Origin: Acidobacteriota bacterium
GTDB lineage: Bacteria; Acidobacteriota; JAAYUB01
Direction of reading: 5' to 3'
Assembly: GCA_029565065.1 (NCBI GenBank)
Contig: JAKQOW010000141.1
Coordinates: 1 to 40,455, forward strand
Length of the DNA stretch: 40,455 nucleotides
The notes under the pieces were generated by a model that did no database searches, was not told where the DNA came from, and worked only from the letters and a program-made list of their open reading frames with translations. Within the stretch, counting starts at the first letter, position 1. Each line of letters begins with the position of its first letter. This document shows positions 16,155 to 25,333 of the stretch, piece after piece. The position numbers were made by a program, and so were the translations under genes.

Positions 16155-19100
16155 ATGAAAGCATGGCGGACGATTTTGATGGTGACGGCACTCCTTTTCC
16201 TGACTATGACGGCGGCGCGTTCCCAGGAGATTTTCGACGTGGTGCGCGCGGGTGACGCGGCCGCGGTCCGGGCGTTGCTGGAAAGGTCCCCCGAAGTCCT
16301 GGCCGCCCGCGACGGCGGCGGCAACACGCCCCTCCATATCGCCGCCGCGACAGGGAACGTGGAACTGATCCTCGCCCTGATCGAGAAGGGCGCCCCGCTG
16401 GAGCTTCAGAACGCCCGGATCAAGACGCCGCTGCACCTCGCCGCAATGAACGACCGGACCGAGGCCGTGACCGCGTTGCTTCAGAAGGGAGCGGCCATCA
16501 AGGCGCGGGATGACTACCAGCGCACCGCATTGATCCTCTGCGCCCGCGAACGGGGGCAGGCGGCCACCGGCCGGGTGCTCATCGAAGCGGGGGCCGACGT
16601 GAACGCCGTCGACAAGTTCGGCTCGAGCGCCCTCGGCCTGGCGGCCTGGCGGGGGAAGCAGGAGTTCGTGGACCTGCTCCTCGGCCATGGCGCCAGGCTG
16701 CCGGAAGCCCCGGCGGAGCGGCGGCAGTTGATCGCGGAAGCCGCCTCTCACGGGCTGACCGCACTGTTTCAACGCCTGGCCGACCGGATTCCGGACCTGA
16801 AGGATGCGGCCGAGGGCGGCGTCCTCCTGAACTCCGCGGCTTCGGGCGGTTCCGCCGAGATCGTCGCCGCCCTCCTGGCCAAGGGATGCGATCCCGCCCG
16901 GGCCGACCGGTTCGGCTGGACACCGCTCCACTACGCCGCCCGGGACGGCCGGACCGAGGCCGCCCGGATGCTCATCGAGCGGGGCGCCCCCCTCGACGCC
17001 CGGACCCTCATGGGCCAGACGGCTTACAACGTCGCCCGGGAGCGGGGGATGACGGCCACGGCGGCCCTGCTGGCGGAGCGGGACGCCGACACCGCGGCGA
17101 TCCGGTTCCCGGTCCTCGAAGGCGATTACCTGGGCCAACCGCCGCCGAAAGACCAGGCTGAATTGTTCGGCTTGGGCATCATCTCGTCGATCTGGGGCCT
17201 CCACTGCACGGCGGTGTTTTCGCCGGACGGAAGCGAAGTCTACTGGGCGCCCATGATGACGTTCCCGGGAGAGATCTATTCCCGGGGGGGCCTGCTCATG
17301 ATGAAACGGGTGGACGGCCGGTGGACGGCCCCCGCCTGGGCGCCATTCTCGGGCCCCCGCGGCGAGGACGACGTGCCGTTCTTCTCGGCGGACGGACGCC
17401 GGCTCTATTTCATCTCCCGGCGCCCGCTGCCGGGCGAGACCCAGCCGGGGAGCGAGAAGATCTGGTTCACCGACCGGACCGCCGCCGGCTGGTCCGAGCC
17501 CCGCCCGCTCGATCCGGCCGTCAACGCGCATCCCATGCACTGGCAGTTCTCGCTGGACCGGGCCGGGAACCTGTACTTTGCGGGACAGGGCACCGACAGC
17601 CACGGCCTGGACGACATTTACCGGGCCCGGTTCTCCGGCGGCGCGTATGAGCCGCCGGTCAACCTGGGGGCACCCATCAACTCGGCGGCCGGCGAGAACT
17701 CGCCCTTCATCGCCCCGGACGGGAGCTATCTCCTGTTTTCCCGGCAGTACGACATCTGGGCGAGCTTCCGCGACGCCGCCGGGGCCTGGTCCGAACCCGT
17801 CCGCCTGGGCCCGGAGATCAACAGCGCCTCCATCGAGCTCTGCCCCATGGTCACGGCCGACGGCAAGTACATCTTCTTCCTGAGCCAGCGTGACGGCGAG
17901 AGCCACGCCTATTGGGTCCGCGCCGATGTCATCGAGAAAGCCCGGCCCGGCACAGTTCCCACCGCCAAGGAGCTCGTGGACCGGTGCGCCCAGGCCATGG
18001 GCGGCGCGGAGGCGATCCGGGGATTGAAGACCCTGCGTTTCCATTCCATCTACCCGGATCACGGCGACACGCCGATCCTGTTCGAGATCATGCGGCCGAA
18101 CCGCAGCCGAAGCCCCCGGGCCGATCTCGTTTTTGATGGAACGCGGGCCTGTTTCATCAACGGCAGGGACGGCAAGCCTGGCCCGCAGATGGTCCCCGCC
18201 GAGGAGCTCGTCGACTTCGAGGTGGAGATCGGCTGGTTCTTCCCCGCCATTTTCGACCACCCCGCCGAGTATGCCGGCGCCGAAACCGTCGAGGGGCACA
18301 CGGTGCACAAGCTCCGCATCGCCCTGCCCCACGGAGCCCGGATGACCTATTGCCTTGATGCGGTGACGGACCTTGTGGTCAGGACCACCGCGGAATTCAC
18401 CATGGGTGGAAAGGAGTACACGTTCGAACGGGCTCTCAGCGATCACCGTCCCGTCGACGGGTTCGTGTTCCCCCACCGCTTCACCTACACCGGCCGAGCC
18501 GGCGTCCAGACCGGGCGCATTGAAAAGATCGAACTCAACGTTCCTTTCGCCGAGGACACCTTCCGCATTCCGACGGAGCCGGCCGGCGGCGATTACGCCG
18601 TGACGTTCTACTCCGGCCGGGACGGCAACAAGGAGGTCTACATTCTCAATCCCGGACAGAAGGAGCCGGTGAACCTGACCCGCCACCCGGCGCAGGACCT
18701 TTGTCCCGCCGCTTCCCCGGACGGCGGGCGGATCGCGTTCCTGAGCGACCGGGACGGCAACATGGAGATCTACAGCATGGCCGTCGACGGCGGCGACGTC
18801 CGCCGGCTCACCACCTCGCCCGAAAACGAGGAGCATCCCGAGTTCACCCCCGACGGCAGGAGCATCCTCTTCGTCAGGGATTACGAACAGCGCACCGAAA
18901 TCTGGATCATGGCCGCTGACGGCGCCAACCCACGCCGATTGACCAACACCGGCGCTCGGGACGAGCGGCCGTTCATGTCGCCCGACGGGTCGAAGATTGT
19001 CTTCATGTCCAACCGCGACGGCAACTACGAGATCTACACCATGGCCGCCGACGGCAGCGGCCAGACGCGCCTCACGAACACGCCGGAGTGGGAGATCTTC

Positions 19101-19421
19101 CCGGCCTGGTCCCCCGACGGCCGGCAGATCGCCTACTCCCAAAAGTACCGCGCCGGCGGCCGCATGGAGGGCATGATCCGGGTGATGAGCGCCGACGGCT
19201 CGAACGACCGGGCGGTCACGGCCGTCGAGACCCGGGACGAGAACGCCATGTGGTCGCCCGACGGCTGCTTCATCCTGGTCCAGAGCGTCCGCGACGGCAA
19301 CTTCGAGGTGTACCGGATCGATGCCGACGGCGGCCACCCGGTCCGCCTCACGGACGATCCGGCCTGGGACGGCTGGGCCACATTCGTGCCGGTCCAGAAG
19401 GGGAGACAAGAATCGCATTGA
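16155..19421 (+). CDS. Exported fusion: ankyrin repeats + PD40 propeller + LolA-like domain + TolB-like propeller
   Basis: 1088 residues with a signal peptide (MKAWRTILMVTALLFLTM, cleavage near ARSQ-E). Residues about 28-315 carry about eight ankyrin repeats with TPLHIAA, TPLHLAA and TPLHYAA helices. A PD40 propeller starts at Tyr325 (YLGQPPP) and runs to about 595 with several SPDG/APDG turns. Residues about 603-810 look like a LolA/LppX-type lipoprotein-binding fold often seen with outer-membrane processes (AKELVDRCAQAMGG start, mixed strands after). From Asp813 a TolB-like propeller has repeated blades of the type GNxEIYxMxxDG with SPDGxxI. AGGAG precedes the ATG. No catalytic site is visible; the chain looks like a binding or scaffold protein made of three beta-rich modules on an ankyrin base. 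LolA-like assignment is the least certain part. Confidence 0.8.
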   Translation: MKAWRTILMVTALLFLTMTAARSQEIFDVVRAGDAAAVRALLERSPEVLAARDGGGNTPLHIAAATGNVELILALIEKGAPLELQNARIKTPLHLAAMNDRTEAVTALLQKGAAIKARDDYQRTALILCARERGQAATGRVLIEAGADVNAVDKFGSSALGLAAWRGKQEFVDLLLGHGARLPEAPAERRQLIAEAASHGLTALFQRLADRIPDLKDAAEGGVLLNSAASGGSAEIVAALLAKGCDPARADRFGWTPLHYAARDGRTEAARMLIERGAPLDARTLMGQTAYNVARERGMTATAALLAERDADTAAIRFPVLEGDYLGQPPPKDQAELFGLGIISSIWGLHCTAVFSPDGSEVYWAPMMTFPGEIYSRGGLLMMKRVDGRWTAPAWAPFSGPRGEDDVPFFSADGRRLYFISRRPLPGETQPGSEKIWFTDRTAAGWSEPRPLDPAVNAHPMHWQFSLDRAGNLYFAGQGTDSHGLDDIYRARFSGGAYEPPVNLGAPINSAAGENSPFIAPDGSYLLFSRQYDIWASFRDAAGAWSEPVRLGPEINSASIELCPMVTADGKYIFFLSQRDGESHAYWVRADVIEKARPGTVPTAKELVDRCAQAMGGAEAIRGLKTLRFHSIYPDHGDTPILFEIMRPNRSRSPRADLVFDGTRACFINGRDGKPGPQMVPAEELVDFEVEIGWFFPAIFDHPAEYAGAETVEGHTVHKLRIALPHGARMTYCLDAVTDLVVRTTAEFTMGGKEYTFERALSDHRPVDGFVFPHRFTYTGRAGVQTGRIEKIELNVPFAEDTFRIPTEPAGGDYAVTFYSGRDGNKEVYILNPGQKEPVNLTRHPAQDLCPAASPDGGRIAFLSDRDGNMEIYSMAVDGGDVRRLTTSPENEEHPEFTPDGRSILFVRDYEQRTEIWIMAADGANPRRLTNTGARDERPFMSPDGSKIVFMSNRDGNYEIYTMAADGSGQTRLTNTPEWEIFPAWSPDGRQIAYSQKYRAGGRMEGMIRVMSADGSNDRAVTAVETRDENAMWSPDGCFILVQSVRDGNFEVYRIDADGGHPVRLTDDPAWDGWATFVPVQKGRQESH

Positions 19422-19436
19422 AATCAGGGAGAACTC

Positions 19437-20792
19437 ATGAGACACCGCACGACCTGGATTGCAATTTTTTTAACCGCCGTCTTCGCGGTGGGCCACCTGG
19501 CCGCCGCGGATGACCCCGCCGACCGCGCCGCAGTGCAGCGCGCCATCGAGCAGTCCATCGGCTGGGCCTTCGAGAAGGACTTCGAGGCCATGTTCCGCCT
19601 GTGGGCCGACGACCTGTTCCACTTCTGGCTCTTCTCCGACAGCCAGGTGATCGGGCTCGAGAATTTCAAGAAACACGCGGAGCAGTGGCGCGACCCCGAC
19701 TTCCGCGGCACCCGCTTCGAGTTCCGCGACCTGCGCATCGTGTTCTCACGCTCCGGCGACGTGGCCTGGTACTCCTGTCATCTCGATGACTGCGGCTCCT
19801 ACAAGGGGAAGGAGTTCTGCCTCAAGGACGTCTTCCAAACCGGGGTGCTGGAGAAGCGCGACGGCCGCTGGGTGCACGTCCTGATGCATGGCTCCTACCC
19901 GGTGGACAAGGTGCCGGAGGGCTACGTCCGCCGGTTCTACCGCGACCTGTTCGAGAAGCCTGCGGCAACGGCAGCAAAGCCGCCCGGGGCGACACCGGAG
20001 GTGTTCGCGCCGGGTGTCGTCTCCCGGGACGGCATCCAGATGAAGCTGACCATGTCCGCCGACGGCGCCGGGATCCTCTACACCGAGCGTAACCCGGAGA
20101 CGAATACCGTGTCGTTCATCAGCCGACTCAGGGCGGGCGATGCCTGGGGCGAACCCATTGCTCTCCCTTACGCCCGGGAGTACATGGACATCGAGCCCAG
20201 CCTGTCCCCCGACGGCCGAAAGATCCTCTTCGTCTCCAACCGGCCCGCCGGCGGCGGGGGCGAACCGGGAAGGTTTCCGGACATCTGGATGGCCGAAAAG
20301 ACGGGCGATCGATGGGGCGAACCCGTCCGGCCGGGCCCGCCGGTCAACACCGCCGATCCCGCCGACATTGAGGCCCATCCGGCCTTCGGTCCGGACGGCG
20401 GGATCTATTTCATGCGACAGAACGGGAAGAGCCGCCGCCTCTTCCAGGCAGAGCGCCGCGGCGACGGATTCGACGAACCACGCCCCCTGCCCCTCCCGGA
20501 CGATCTGTTCGCCGGCGGGTTCAGCGGGCCGTGCCTGTCCCCCGACGGCCGGATCCTGCTGATGCACTCGCGCCGGGAGGGCGGATTCGGGAACTGGGAC
20601 CTCTACGTCGCGTTCAGGGACGAATCAGGCGGCTGGAGCGAGCTGATGAACCTCGGCCCCACCGTCAACACCGGCCAGCCCGAGTCCAGCCCCACCTTCT
20701 CGCCCGACGGCCGGTTTATCTTCTTCACTCGGGATACGGACATCTACCAGGTTTCCGTGACGATCATCGACTCGCTGAGGCCGAAGCAGTGA
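19437..20792 (+). CDS. Exported NTF2-like (SnoaL-type) domain fused to PD40 propeller
   Basis: 451 residues with a signal peptide. Residues about 25-165 are an NTF2-fold domain of the SnoaL_3/DUF4440 kind: an amphipathic helix (AIEQSIGWAFEKDFEAMF), then strands ending in VLEKRDGRWVHVLMHGS. It is clearly paralogous to the stand-alone protein at 25334. From about 180 (PPGATPEVFAPGVVS) to the end is a PD40 propeller with SPDGRKILF, SPDGRILLM and SPDGRFIFF blades. GGGAG lies just before the ATG, and the 5' end (ribosome site plus first ten codons) matches that of the next gene. Function unknown; NTF2-like domains bind or transform small molecules, and the propeller is likely a binding module. Confidence 0.8.
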   Translation: MRHRTTWIAIFLTAVFAVGHLAAADDPADRAAVQRAIEQSIGWAFEKDFEAMFRLWADDLFHFWLFSDSQVIGLENFKKHAEQWRDPDFRGTRFEFRDLRIVFSRSGDVAWYSCHLDDCGSYKGKEFCLKDVFQTGVLEKRDGRWVHVLMHGSYPVDKVPEGYVRRFYRDLFEKPAATAAKPPGATPEVFAPGVVSRDGIQMKLTMSADGAGILYTERNPETNTVSFISRLRAGDAWGEPIALPYAREYMDIEPSLSPDGRKILFVSNRPAGGGGEPGRFPDIWMAEKTGDRWGEPVRPGPPVNTADPADIEAHPAFGPDGGIYFMRQNGKSRRLFQAERRGDGFDEPRPLPLPDDLFAGGFSGPCLSPDGRILLMHSRREGGFGNWDLYVAFRDESGGWSELMNLGPTVNTGQPESSPTFSPDGRFIFFTRDTDIYQVSVTIIDSLRPKQ

Positions 20793-20839
20793 TGCGATTC
20801 GAGAACAAACATGAAACAGCTTGAGATCAGGGAGGAGCG

Positions 20840-22852
20840 ATGAGACATCGTGCGACCTGGATCATGGCCATTTTGGCCGTCATGCTCACTCTTGGCAACC
20901 TGCACATCCGGGCCGGACAGGAGTCCGCGGCTCCGAGCGGACCGACGGTCAAGATGCTGTCCACACCGCTGCCGGAGATGCAGCCACCGATCGATTTCCT
21001 GGCCCGTGAGCCGGTCATCGACGGCCGCCTGGATGATGATCTGCAGATTCTGGCGAGCCGTTCCTTCGCTGCTCTGGTCAAGATGAACCCAGCCACCACG
21101 GATACCCAGGGCGACTACCGCCTCGCCTACGGCAGCGATTTCTTCTACGTGTTCATCGACGTGGCCGCGGACTCTCTGGTCTGCCGGGACCGGGGCTACC
21201 AGAACGGCGATGGCTTCATCCTGATTCTCAACCGGCCCCAACCCGAGAACGCCCCGGCCGAAGAGTCATACATGCTCGCCTACAACCCCACGGGCGATCC
21301 AAAGAAGCCGTTCGCCCAAATGGTCTGGAAACGCAACGACGCCTGGCCGTTCTCCCCCTTGAGCGAGGGGAGCGCGTTCCGGGTGAGCGCCGCCGGAGGG
21401 CGCCTCGGCTTCGAAGCCCTGCTCCGCTGGACGGACGTCCACCCCTATCACCCGTGGCTGGCCGACGGCATCGGCTTCAACCTGATCTTATCCAAGGCCT
21501 ACGGCGATCGCGACGTCAACTACCTCGCGGCGCACATCAAGCCGGCCCCCGGGATGGAGGCATTCACCGGCTATTCCCGGCTGGACTTCGCCGCGCCATT
21601 CGTTCCCGCCGGAGCGCAGAGCACCGTCGTCCTGTCGTCCGGACACATCACCGCGGGCGATCCGTTGCGCCTGCGGCTCCTGGCCGCCGCCGACCGCCCG
21701 GTTCGGGAAGAGGTCGCGTTCCGCCTCCACTCGGGCGAGGGTGCGCGGGTGCTCAGCCAGACGATCGGCGTGGATTTGACACTAGGCGTGACCGTCCAGG
21801 AGGCCGTCCTCGATACCACTGACCTTCCCAGCGGCGGTTACACCGTACGCTGGGAATCCCGCTCGGGATCGGCCACCGGTCAGGTGGGGCTCACCGTGTT
21901 GCCGCCGTTTGATTCCGCACGCCTGGAGCGGATCCTCGACGCCGCCGGCGCTCACCTCACCCCCGGTAGCCGGACGACCATCCGGTTTCTTCTGGCCGAG
22001 ATCGCGGCGGAACGCGCGCGGCTGAAATCCTATGATCCGTGCCCGGAGCTGCGCGCCCGGATGGAGCGGACCGACCGGCTGATCCGCGAGGCGGCGGGCG
22101 GCGACGACCTGCTCGCCCGGCAACGAGGGCTCCTGCGTCGCGCCTTCGAATCCCAGGTGGACCGGACGCTGCAGCCCTACACCGCATTCGTGCCCACCGC
22201 GCTCGATGCTGGGAAAACCTATCCGGCCATCGTGTTCCTGCACGGCAGCGACTCCGACGACCAGAGCGTCCGCCGGACTATCCGGGCCTTCCCGGCGCTG
22301 TTCCCGGACGAGGTCTTCGTCATCGCCCCGTACGGACGCGGCCGCAGCAACTCCTATACCCGGGATCACGCCCAAGACGATATCCGCGAGGCGGTGGCCG
22401 ATGCCCTGCGCGAGTACCCCATCGATCCCGCCCGGCTGGTGCTGGCGGGCTTCTCCATGGGCGGCTACGGCGTGTATCGAACCCTGTACGAGAATCCCGG
22501 CAGGTATGCCGCCGCCGCGGTGTTCTCCGGGATTCCATACCCCAAGGGAACGTTCGCGCCGGGAGAAGAGCCGCCCGATTTCAGGCAACCGGAATGCCTG
22601 AAGACGCTCAGCGGGATGAACATCGCCGTCATCCACGGCGGCCGTGACCGCAACTGTCCCGTGGAACAGACCACCGACCTGGTCGCCCGGATGAAGGAAA
22701 TCGGTATCCCCGTCCTGTTCCTCCTGGACGAGAAGGCCGGTCACGAGCCGCCGCGCGACCCGGCCATCGTCGAGGCGTACCGGCGCTGGCTGGCCGAAGC
22801 GATCCGGGAGCATCATTCGGAGGAAGATAGAAGAAAAGGGAGGATAAAATGA
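20840..22852 (+). CDS. Exported esterase with N-terminal CBM9-like domain
   Basis: 670 residues with a signal peptide nearly copied from the previous gene (MRHRATWI against MRHRTTWI). Residues about 50-255 resemble a family 9 carbohydrate-binding module (EPVIDGRLDDD and following strands, usual for xylan-type glycan binding or outer-membrane CBM9 proteins). Residues about 265-365 are strand-rich, perhaps an Ig-like spacer. Residues about 430-660 are an alpha/beta hydrolase with FLHGSDSDD, GFSMGGYG (Ser539), GGRDRNC (Asp603) and KAGHEPP (His635), an intact Ser-Asp-His triad similar to feruloyl or acetyl xylan esterase-like enzymes. GGGAGGAG precedes the ATG. A role in de-esterifying plant or microbial polysaccharide is a reasonable inference. 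Stop overlaps the next ATG. Confidence 0.85.
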   Translation: MRHRATWIMAILAVMLTLGNLHIRAGQESAAPSGPTVKMLSTPLPEMQPPIDFLAREPVIDGRLDDDLQILASRSFAALVKMNPATTDTQGDYRLAYGSDFFYVFIDVAADSLVCRDRGYQNGDGFILILNRPQPENAPAEESYMLAYNPTGDPKKPFAQMVWKRNDAWPFSPLSEGSAFRVSAAGGRLGFEALLRWTDVHPYHPWLADGIGFNLILSKAYGDRDVNYLAAHIKPAPGMEAFTGYSRLDFAAPFVPAGAQSTVVLSSGHITAGDPLRLRLLAAADRPVREEVAFRLHSGEGARVLSQTIGVDLTLGVTVQEAVLDTTDLPSGGYTVRWESRSGSATGQVGLTVLPPFDSARLERILDAAGAHLTPGSRTTIRFLLAEIAAERARLKSYDPCPELRARMERTDRLIREAAGGDDLLARQRGLLRRAFESQVDRTLQPYTAFVPTALDAGKTYPAIVFLHGSDSDDQSVRRTIRAFPALFPDEVFVIAPYGRGRSNSYTRDHAQDDIREAVADALREYPIDPARLVLAGFSMGGYGVYRTLYENPGRYAAAAVFSGIPYPKGTFAPGEEPPDFRQPECLKTLSGMNIAVIHGGRDRNCPVEQTTDLVARMKEIGIPVLFLLDEKAGHEPPRDPAIVEAYRRWLAEAIREHHSEEDRRKGRIK

Positions 22853-23787
22853 AACATCGCGTATTGTTTGCAGCGGCTTTATCGGCGATCGTCCTTTCAT
22901 CCATCAGCCTCGCTCAATCAGTTGATATCCCTGTACTCAAAGGGCCCTACCTCGGCCAGAAGCCGCCCGGGTTGACGCCGGAGGTGTTTGCGCCGGGCGT
23001 CGTCTCCACCGGCGCGCACGAGTTCGCCGGCTCGTTCTCGCCCGACGGCCGGGAGTACTACTTCACCCGGCGGGAATCCAGGCAGAGCCCCACCCTCATC
23101 ATGGTCACGCGATGCGTCGACGGCACCTGGACGGCACCCGAGCCGGCCACCTTCAACGCCACCGCGGCCGGGCCGAACGCCATGTCGTTCGAGCCCATGG
23201 TGACTCCCGACGGCCGGCGACTCTACTTCACCTCCGACCGGCCTCGGGCCGGCCAGGCGGGACCACCCGGGCCGCCTCAGCTCAACATCTGGTATGTGGA
23301 GCGCGCGGGCGACGGCTGGGGCGCTCCGCAGGACGCGGGCGCGCCGTTCAATCCCATGCAGGTCATGTACGTGTCCGCGGCCCGGTCGGGGACGATCTAC
23401 ACCATGGACATCTCCCAGGGCCCTGCCGGAGCCGCCATCGCCGTCTTGAAACCGACGGCGAGCGGCTACGGGGCCCCGGAGCGGTTGGGGCCGCCGGTCA
23501 ACGACGGGTCTCCGAGCATGTACCCCATCGTCTCGCCCGACGAGTCGTACCTGATCTTTTCGCGCATGCGGCCGGGAGAAGCCATCGATCAGGTCCTGTT
23601 TGTATCCTATCGAAATGCGGACGGAAGTTGGGGGGAACCCCGAGCGCTGGACCTGGGGATGCGGGCGGGCACGCCGTGCGTGTCCCCCGACGGGAAGTAC
23701 CTCTTCTTCAGCGGCGGCGAACGGGGGAAGGGAGACATATACTGGGTCTCGGCCGAGATTCTCCGCTCGCCGGCTCAGACTCGCTGA
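22849..23787 (+). CDS. Exported PD40 beta-propeller protein
   Basis: 312 residues: a signal peptide (about residues 1-24) followed only by a PD40/TolB-type propeller. The mature chain begins with YLGQKPPGLTPEVFAPGVVS, the clearest copy of the signature seen in the other propeller proteins here, and has blades with SPDGREYYF, TPDGRRLYF, SPDESYLIF and SPDGKYLFF. No catalytic residues are seen. ATGA overlap with the esterase gene and GGGAGGA just upstream suggest co-expression. It may bind a ligand or partner for the esterase; this is inference from position only. Confidence 0.85.
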   Translation: MKHRVLFAAALSAIVLSSISLAQSVDIPVLKGPYLGQKPPGLTPEVFAPGVVSTGAHEFAGSFSPDGREYYFTRRESRQSPTLIMVTRCVDGTWTAPEPATFNATAAGPNAMSFEPMVTPDGRRLYFTSDRPRAGQAGPPGPPQLNIWYVERAGDGWGAPQDAGAPFNPMQVMYVSAARSGTIYTMDISQGPAGAAIAVLKPTASGYGAPERLGPPVNDGSPSMYPIVSPDESYLIFSRMRPGEAIDQVLFVSYRNADGSWGEPRALDLGMRAGTPCVSPDGKYLFFSGGERGKGDIYWVSAEILRSPAQTR

Positions 23788-23804
23788 GGACAAGCGGTGA
23801 TTGG

Positions 23805-23821
23805 ATCCGTATAAATCGGAT
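23805..23821. promoter_or_regulatory. Palindrome ATCCG-N7-CGGAT before MBL gene
   Basis: ATCCG (23805-23809) and CGGAT (23817-23821) flank TATAAAT in the 57-bp gap before the MBL-TPR gene. TATAAAT could be a -10 box inside an operator, though no good -35 is seen. A second T/A-rich stretch (TATTAT, 23827-23832) runs into AGGAGG. This gap is AT-richer than its surroundings and may hold an internal promoter. Confidence 0.3.
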
Positions 23822-23844
23822 ATGTCTATTATAGGAGGAAGACC

Positions 23845-25278
23845 ATGTTGCACCGAATGTTTGTCGTGGCGGCGCTGCTGGCGGCCCTGGCGGGCCTGGC
23901 GGGCGCGGGCGGGACCGTCGAGGGACTGCCCCTGCACGTGAAGCAGCTCGCCCCGGGCGTCGTCCGCGTGTGGGTGGGCGACCAGATCTCGTCCACCGCC
24001 GTCTGTGCGATCGCCACCCAGAAGGGGATCGTGGTGATCGACACCACCGACATCCCGAAGTTCGACCAGGCGTTCCGCCAGGTCATCGCCAAGGAACTCG
24101 GGCGCAGCGACTTCAAGTACCTCATCAACACCCACGGCCATCAGGACCACACCAACGGCAACGGCGTCTACGCCGACTGCCAGATCATCGCCCACGAGCG
24201 CGTCGTGGAGATGATGAAGGAGAGCCAGGGGAACGTCGCCCGCCAGATCACCTGGCGCACCGAGGACATCCAGCGGCAGAAAGACCAGATCGCCTCGGGC
24301 AAGCTGACCCCGGCGCAGAAGACGGCCGCCGAGGAGCGGATCATCCTGGACACGCTGTCGATCGAGCATGCCAAGTCCGCCCCCGCGCCCACCTTCCCCA
24401 CCAAGACGTTCACCGACAAAATGACTCTGGACTGCGGCGACGTCGCCTTCGAGCTGTACCAGGCCGGCGGCACCCACACCAAGAGCGACATCTTCATCTT
24501 CGCCCGGCAGAAGGGGATCCTGTTCACCGGCGACATGATGTGCGACAAGTGGCTCACCGACACGCCCGGCTGCCTGGCCACCTTCGCCGTCCACACCGGT
24601 GAGGTGGCCGACTACCCGGTGCTGGTCCGGCACTGGCAGGCGCTGCTCGACCGCGGCGGCGAGATCCAGATGTATGTCCCCGGCCACTGGAACGGCGAAC
24701 TCAGCGCCGCGGGCTTCCGGTCCCGCTTCGACTACCTGCAGGCCCTGCTGGCCGACGTGCCCGCCATGATCCAGGCCGGCAAGACGTTCGACCAGATGGT
24801 CGCGGAGTACACGCTCCAAGCCAAGTTTCCCCAACTGGTGGGCAGCCCCGGCATCGGCCCCAACGGGCAGCGGATCTCCATCGAGCATCTCTACCTGATC
24901 CACACCGGCAAGATCTCGATGGGCCAAGCCCTGTGGGATATGATCCGAGATGATACCTTCGCCGCGAAATTCACGCCGCTGCGCGCGGACGTTCTGAAAA
25001 ACCGGAGCAAATACTTCTTCTCCGAAGCCCAGCTCAACGCCATGGGGTACGTCCTGCTCAATGAGCAAAAGAAGCCCGCGGACGCCCTGCAGGTCTTCGA
25101 GCTCATGCGCGAGCTGTATCCCGAGTCGTGGAACGCCTATGACAGCCTGGCCGAGGCCGTCTACGCCACGGGCGACAAGCCGAAGGCGATGAAGCTGTAC
25201 CGGAAATCCGTGGAACTGAATCCGAAAAACGAGAACGGCGTGAAGTGGATCGCAAAACTCGAAACGGAACTGAAATAA
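23845..25278 (+). CDS. Exported metallo-beta-lactamase-fold hydrolase with C-terminal TPR
   Basis: 477 residues with a signal peptide. The MBL fold covers about 30-290: INTHGHQDH, then GGTHTKSD, FTGDMM and VPGHWNG supply metal ligands in the class B-like order. Residues about 290-385 are helical. Residues about 395-475 form a TPR unit with ESWNAYDSLAEAVY, the same motif as in the giant fusion at 7339, so the two share a common MBL-TPR ancestor. AGGAGG sits 7 bases before the ATG. A perfect 16-bp stem hairpin follows the stop. Substrate unknown; the exported MBL-TPR arrangement is common in bacteria with many secreted hydrolases. Confidence 0.9.
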   Translation: MLHRMFVVAALLAALAGLAGAGGTVEGLPLHVKQLAPGVVRVWVGDQISSTAVCAIATQKGIVVIDTTDIPKFDQAFRQVIAKELGRSDFKYLINTHGHQDHTNGNGVYADCQIIAHERVVEMMKESQGNVARQITWRTEDIQRQKDQIASGKLTPAQKTAAEERIILDTLSIEHAKSAPAPTFPTKTFTDKMTLDCGDVAFELYQAGGTHTKSDIFIFARQKGILFTGDMMCDKWLTDTPGCLATFAVHTGEVADYPVLVRHWQALLDRGGEIQMYVPGHWNGELSAAGFRSRFDYLQALLADVPAMIQAGKTFDQMVAEYTLQAKFPQLVGSPGIGPNGQRISIEHLYLIHTGKISMGQALWDMIRDDTFAAKFTPLRADVLKNRSKYFFSEAQLNAMGYVLLNEQKKPADALQVFELMRELYPESWNAYDSLAEAVYATGDKPKAMKLYRKSVELNPKNENGVKWIAKLETELK

Positions 25279-25286
25279 GGTAACTG

Positions 25287-25323
25287 CGACCGTCCCCGCC
25301 CGGCGTACGGGCGGGGACGGTCG
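25287..25323 (+). terminator. Perfect 16-bp stem hairpin after MBL gene
   Basis: CGACCGTCCCCGCCCG (25287-25302) pairs fully with its complement at 25308-25323 around a 5-base loop GCGTA. It starts 8 bases after the MBL gene's stop and ends 10 bases before the next start codon. No T-run follows, so termination would be imperfect. It could also protect the 3' end of the upstream mRNA or cover the ribosome site of the next gene. Confidence 0.6.
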
Positions 25324-25333
25324 GGAGTCAACC

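Noticed and set aside
15591..19445. Very long open frame (1284 codons) on the minus strand
   Set aside because: It is antisense to genes with signal peptides and clear domains on the plus strand. GC-rich third positions leave the opposite frame open. No ribosome site or known motif.
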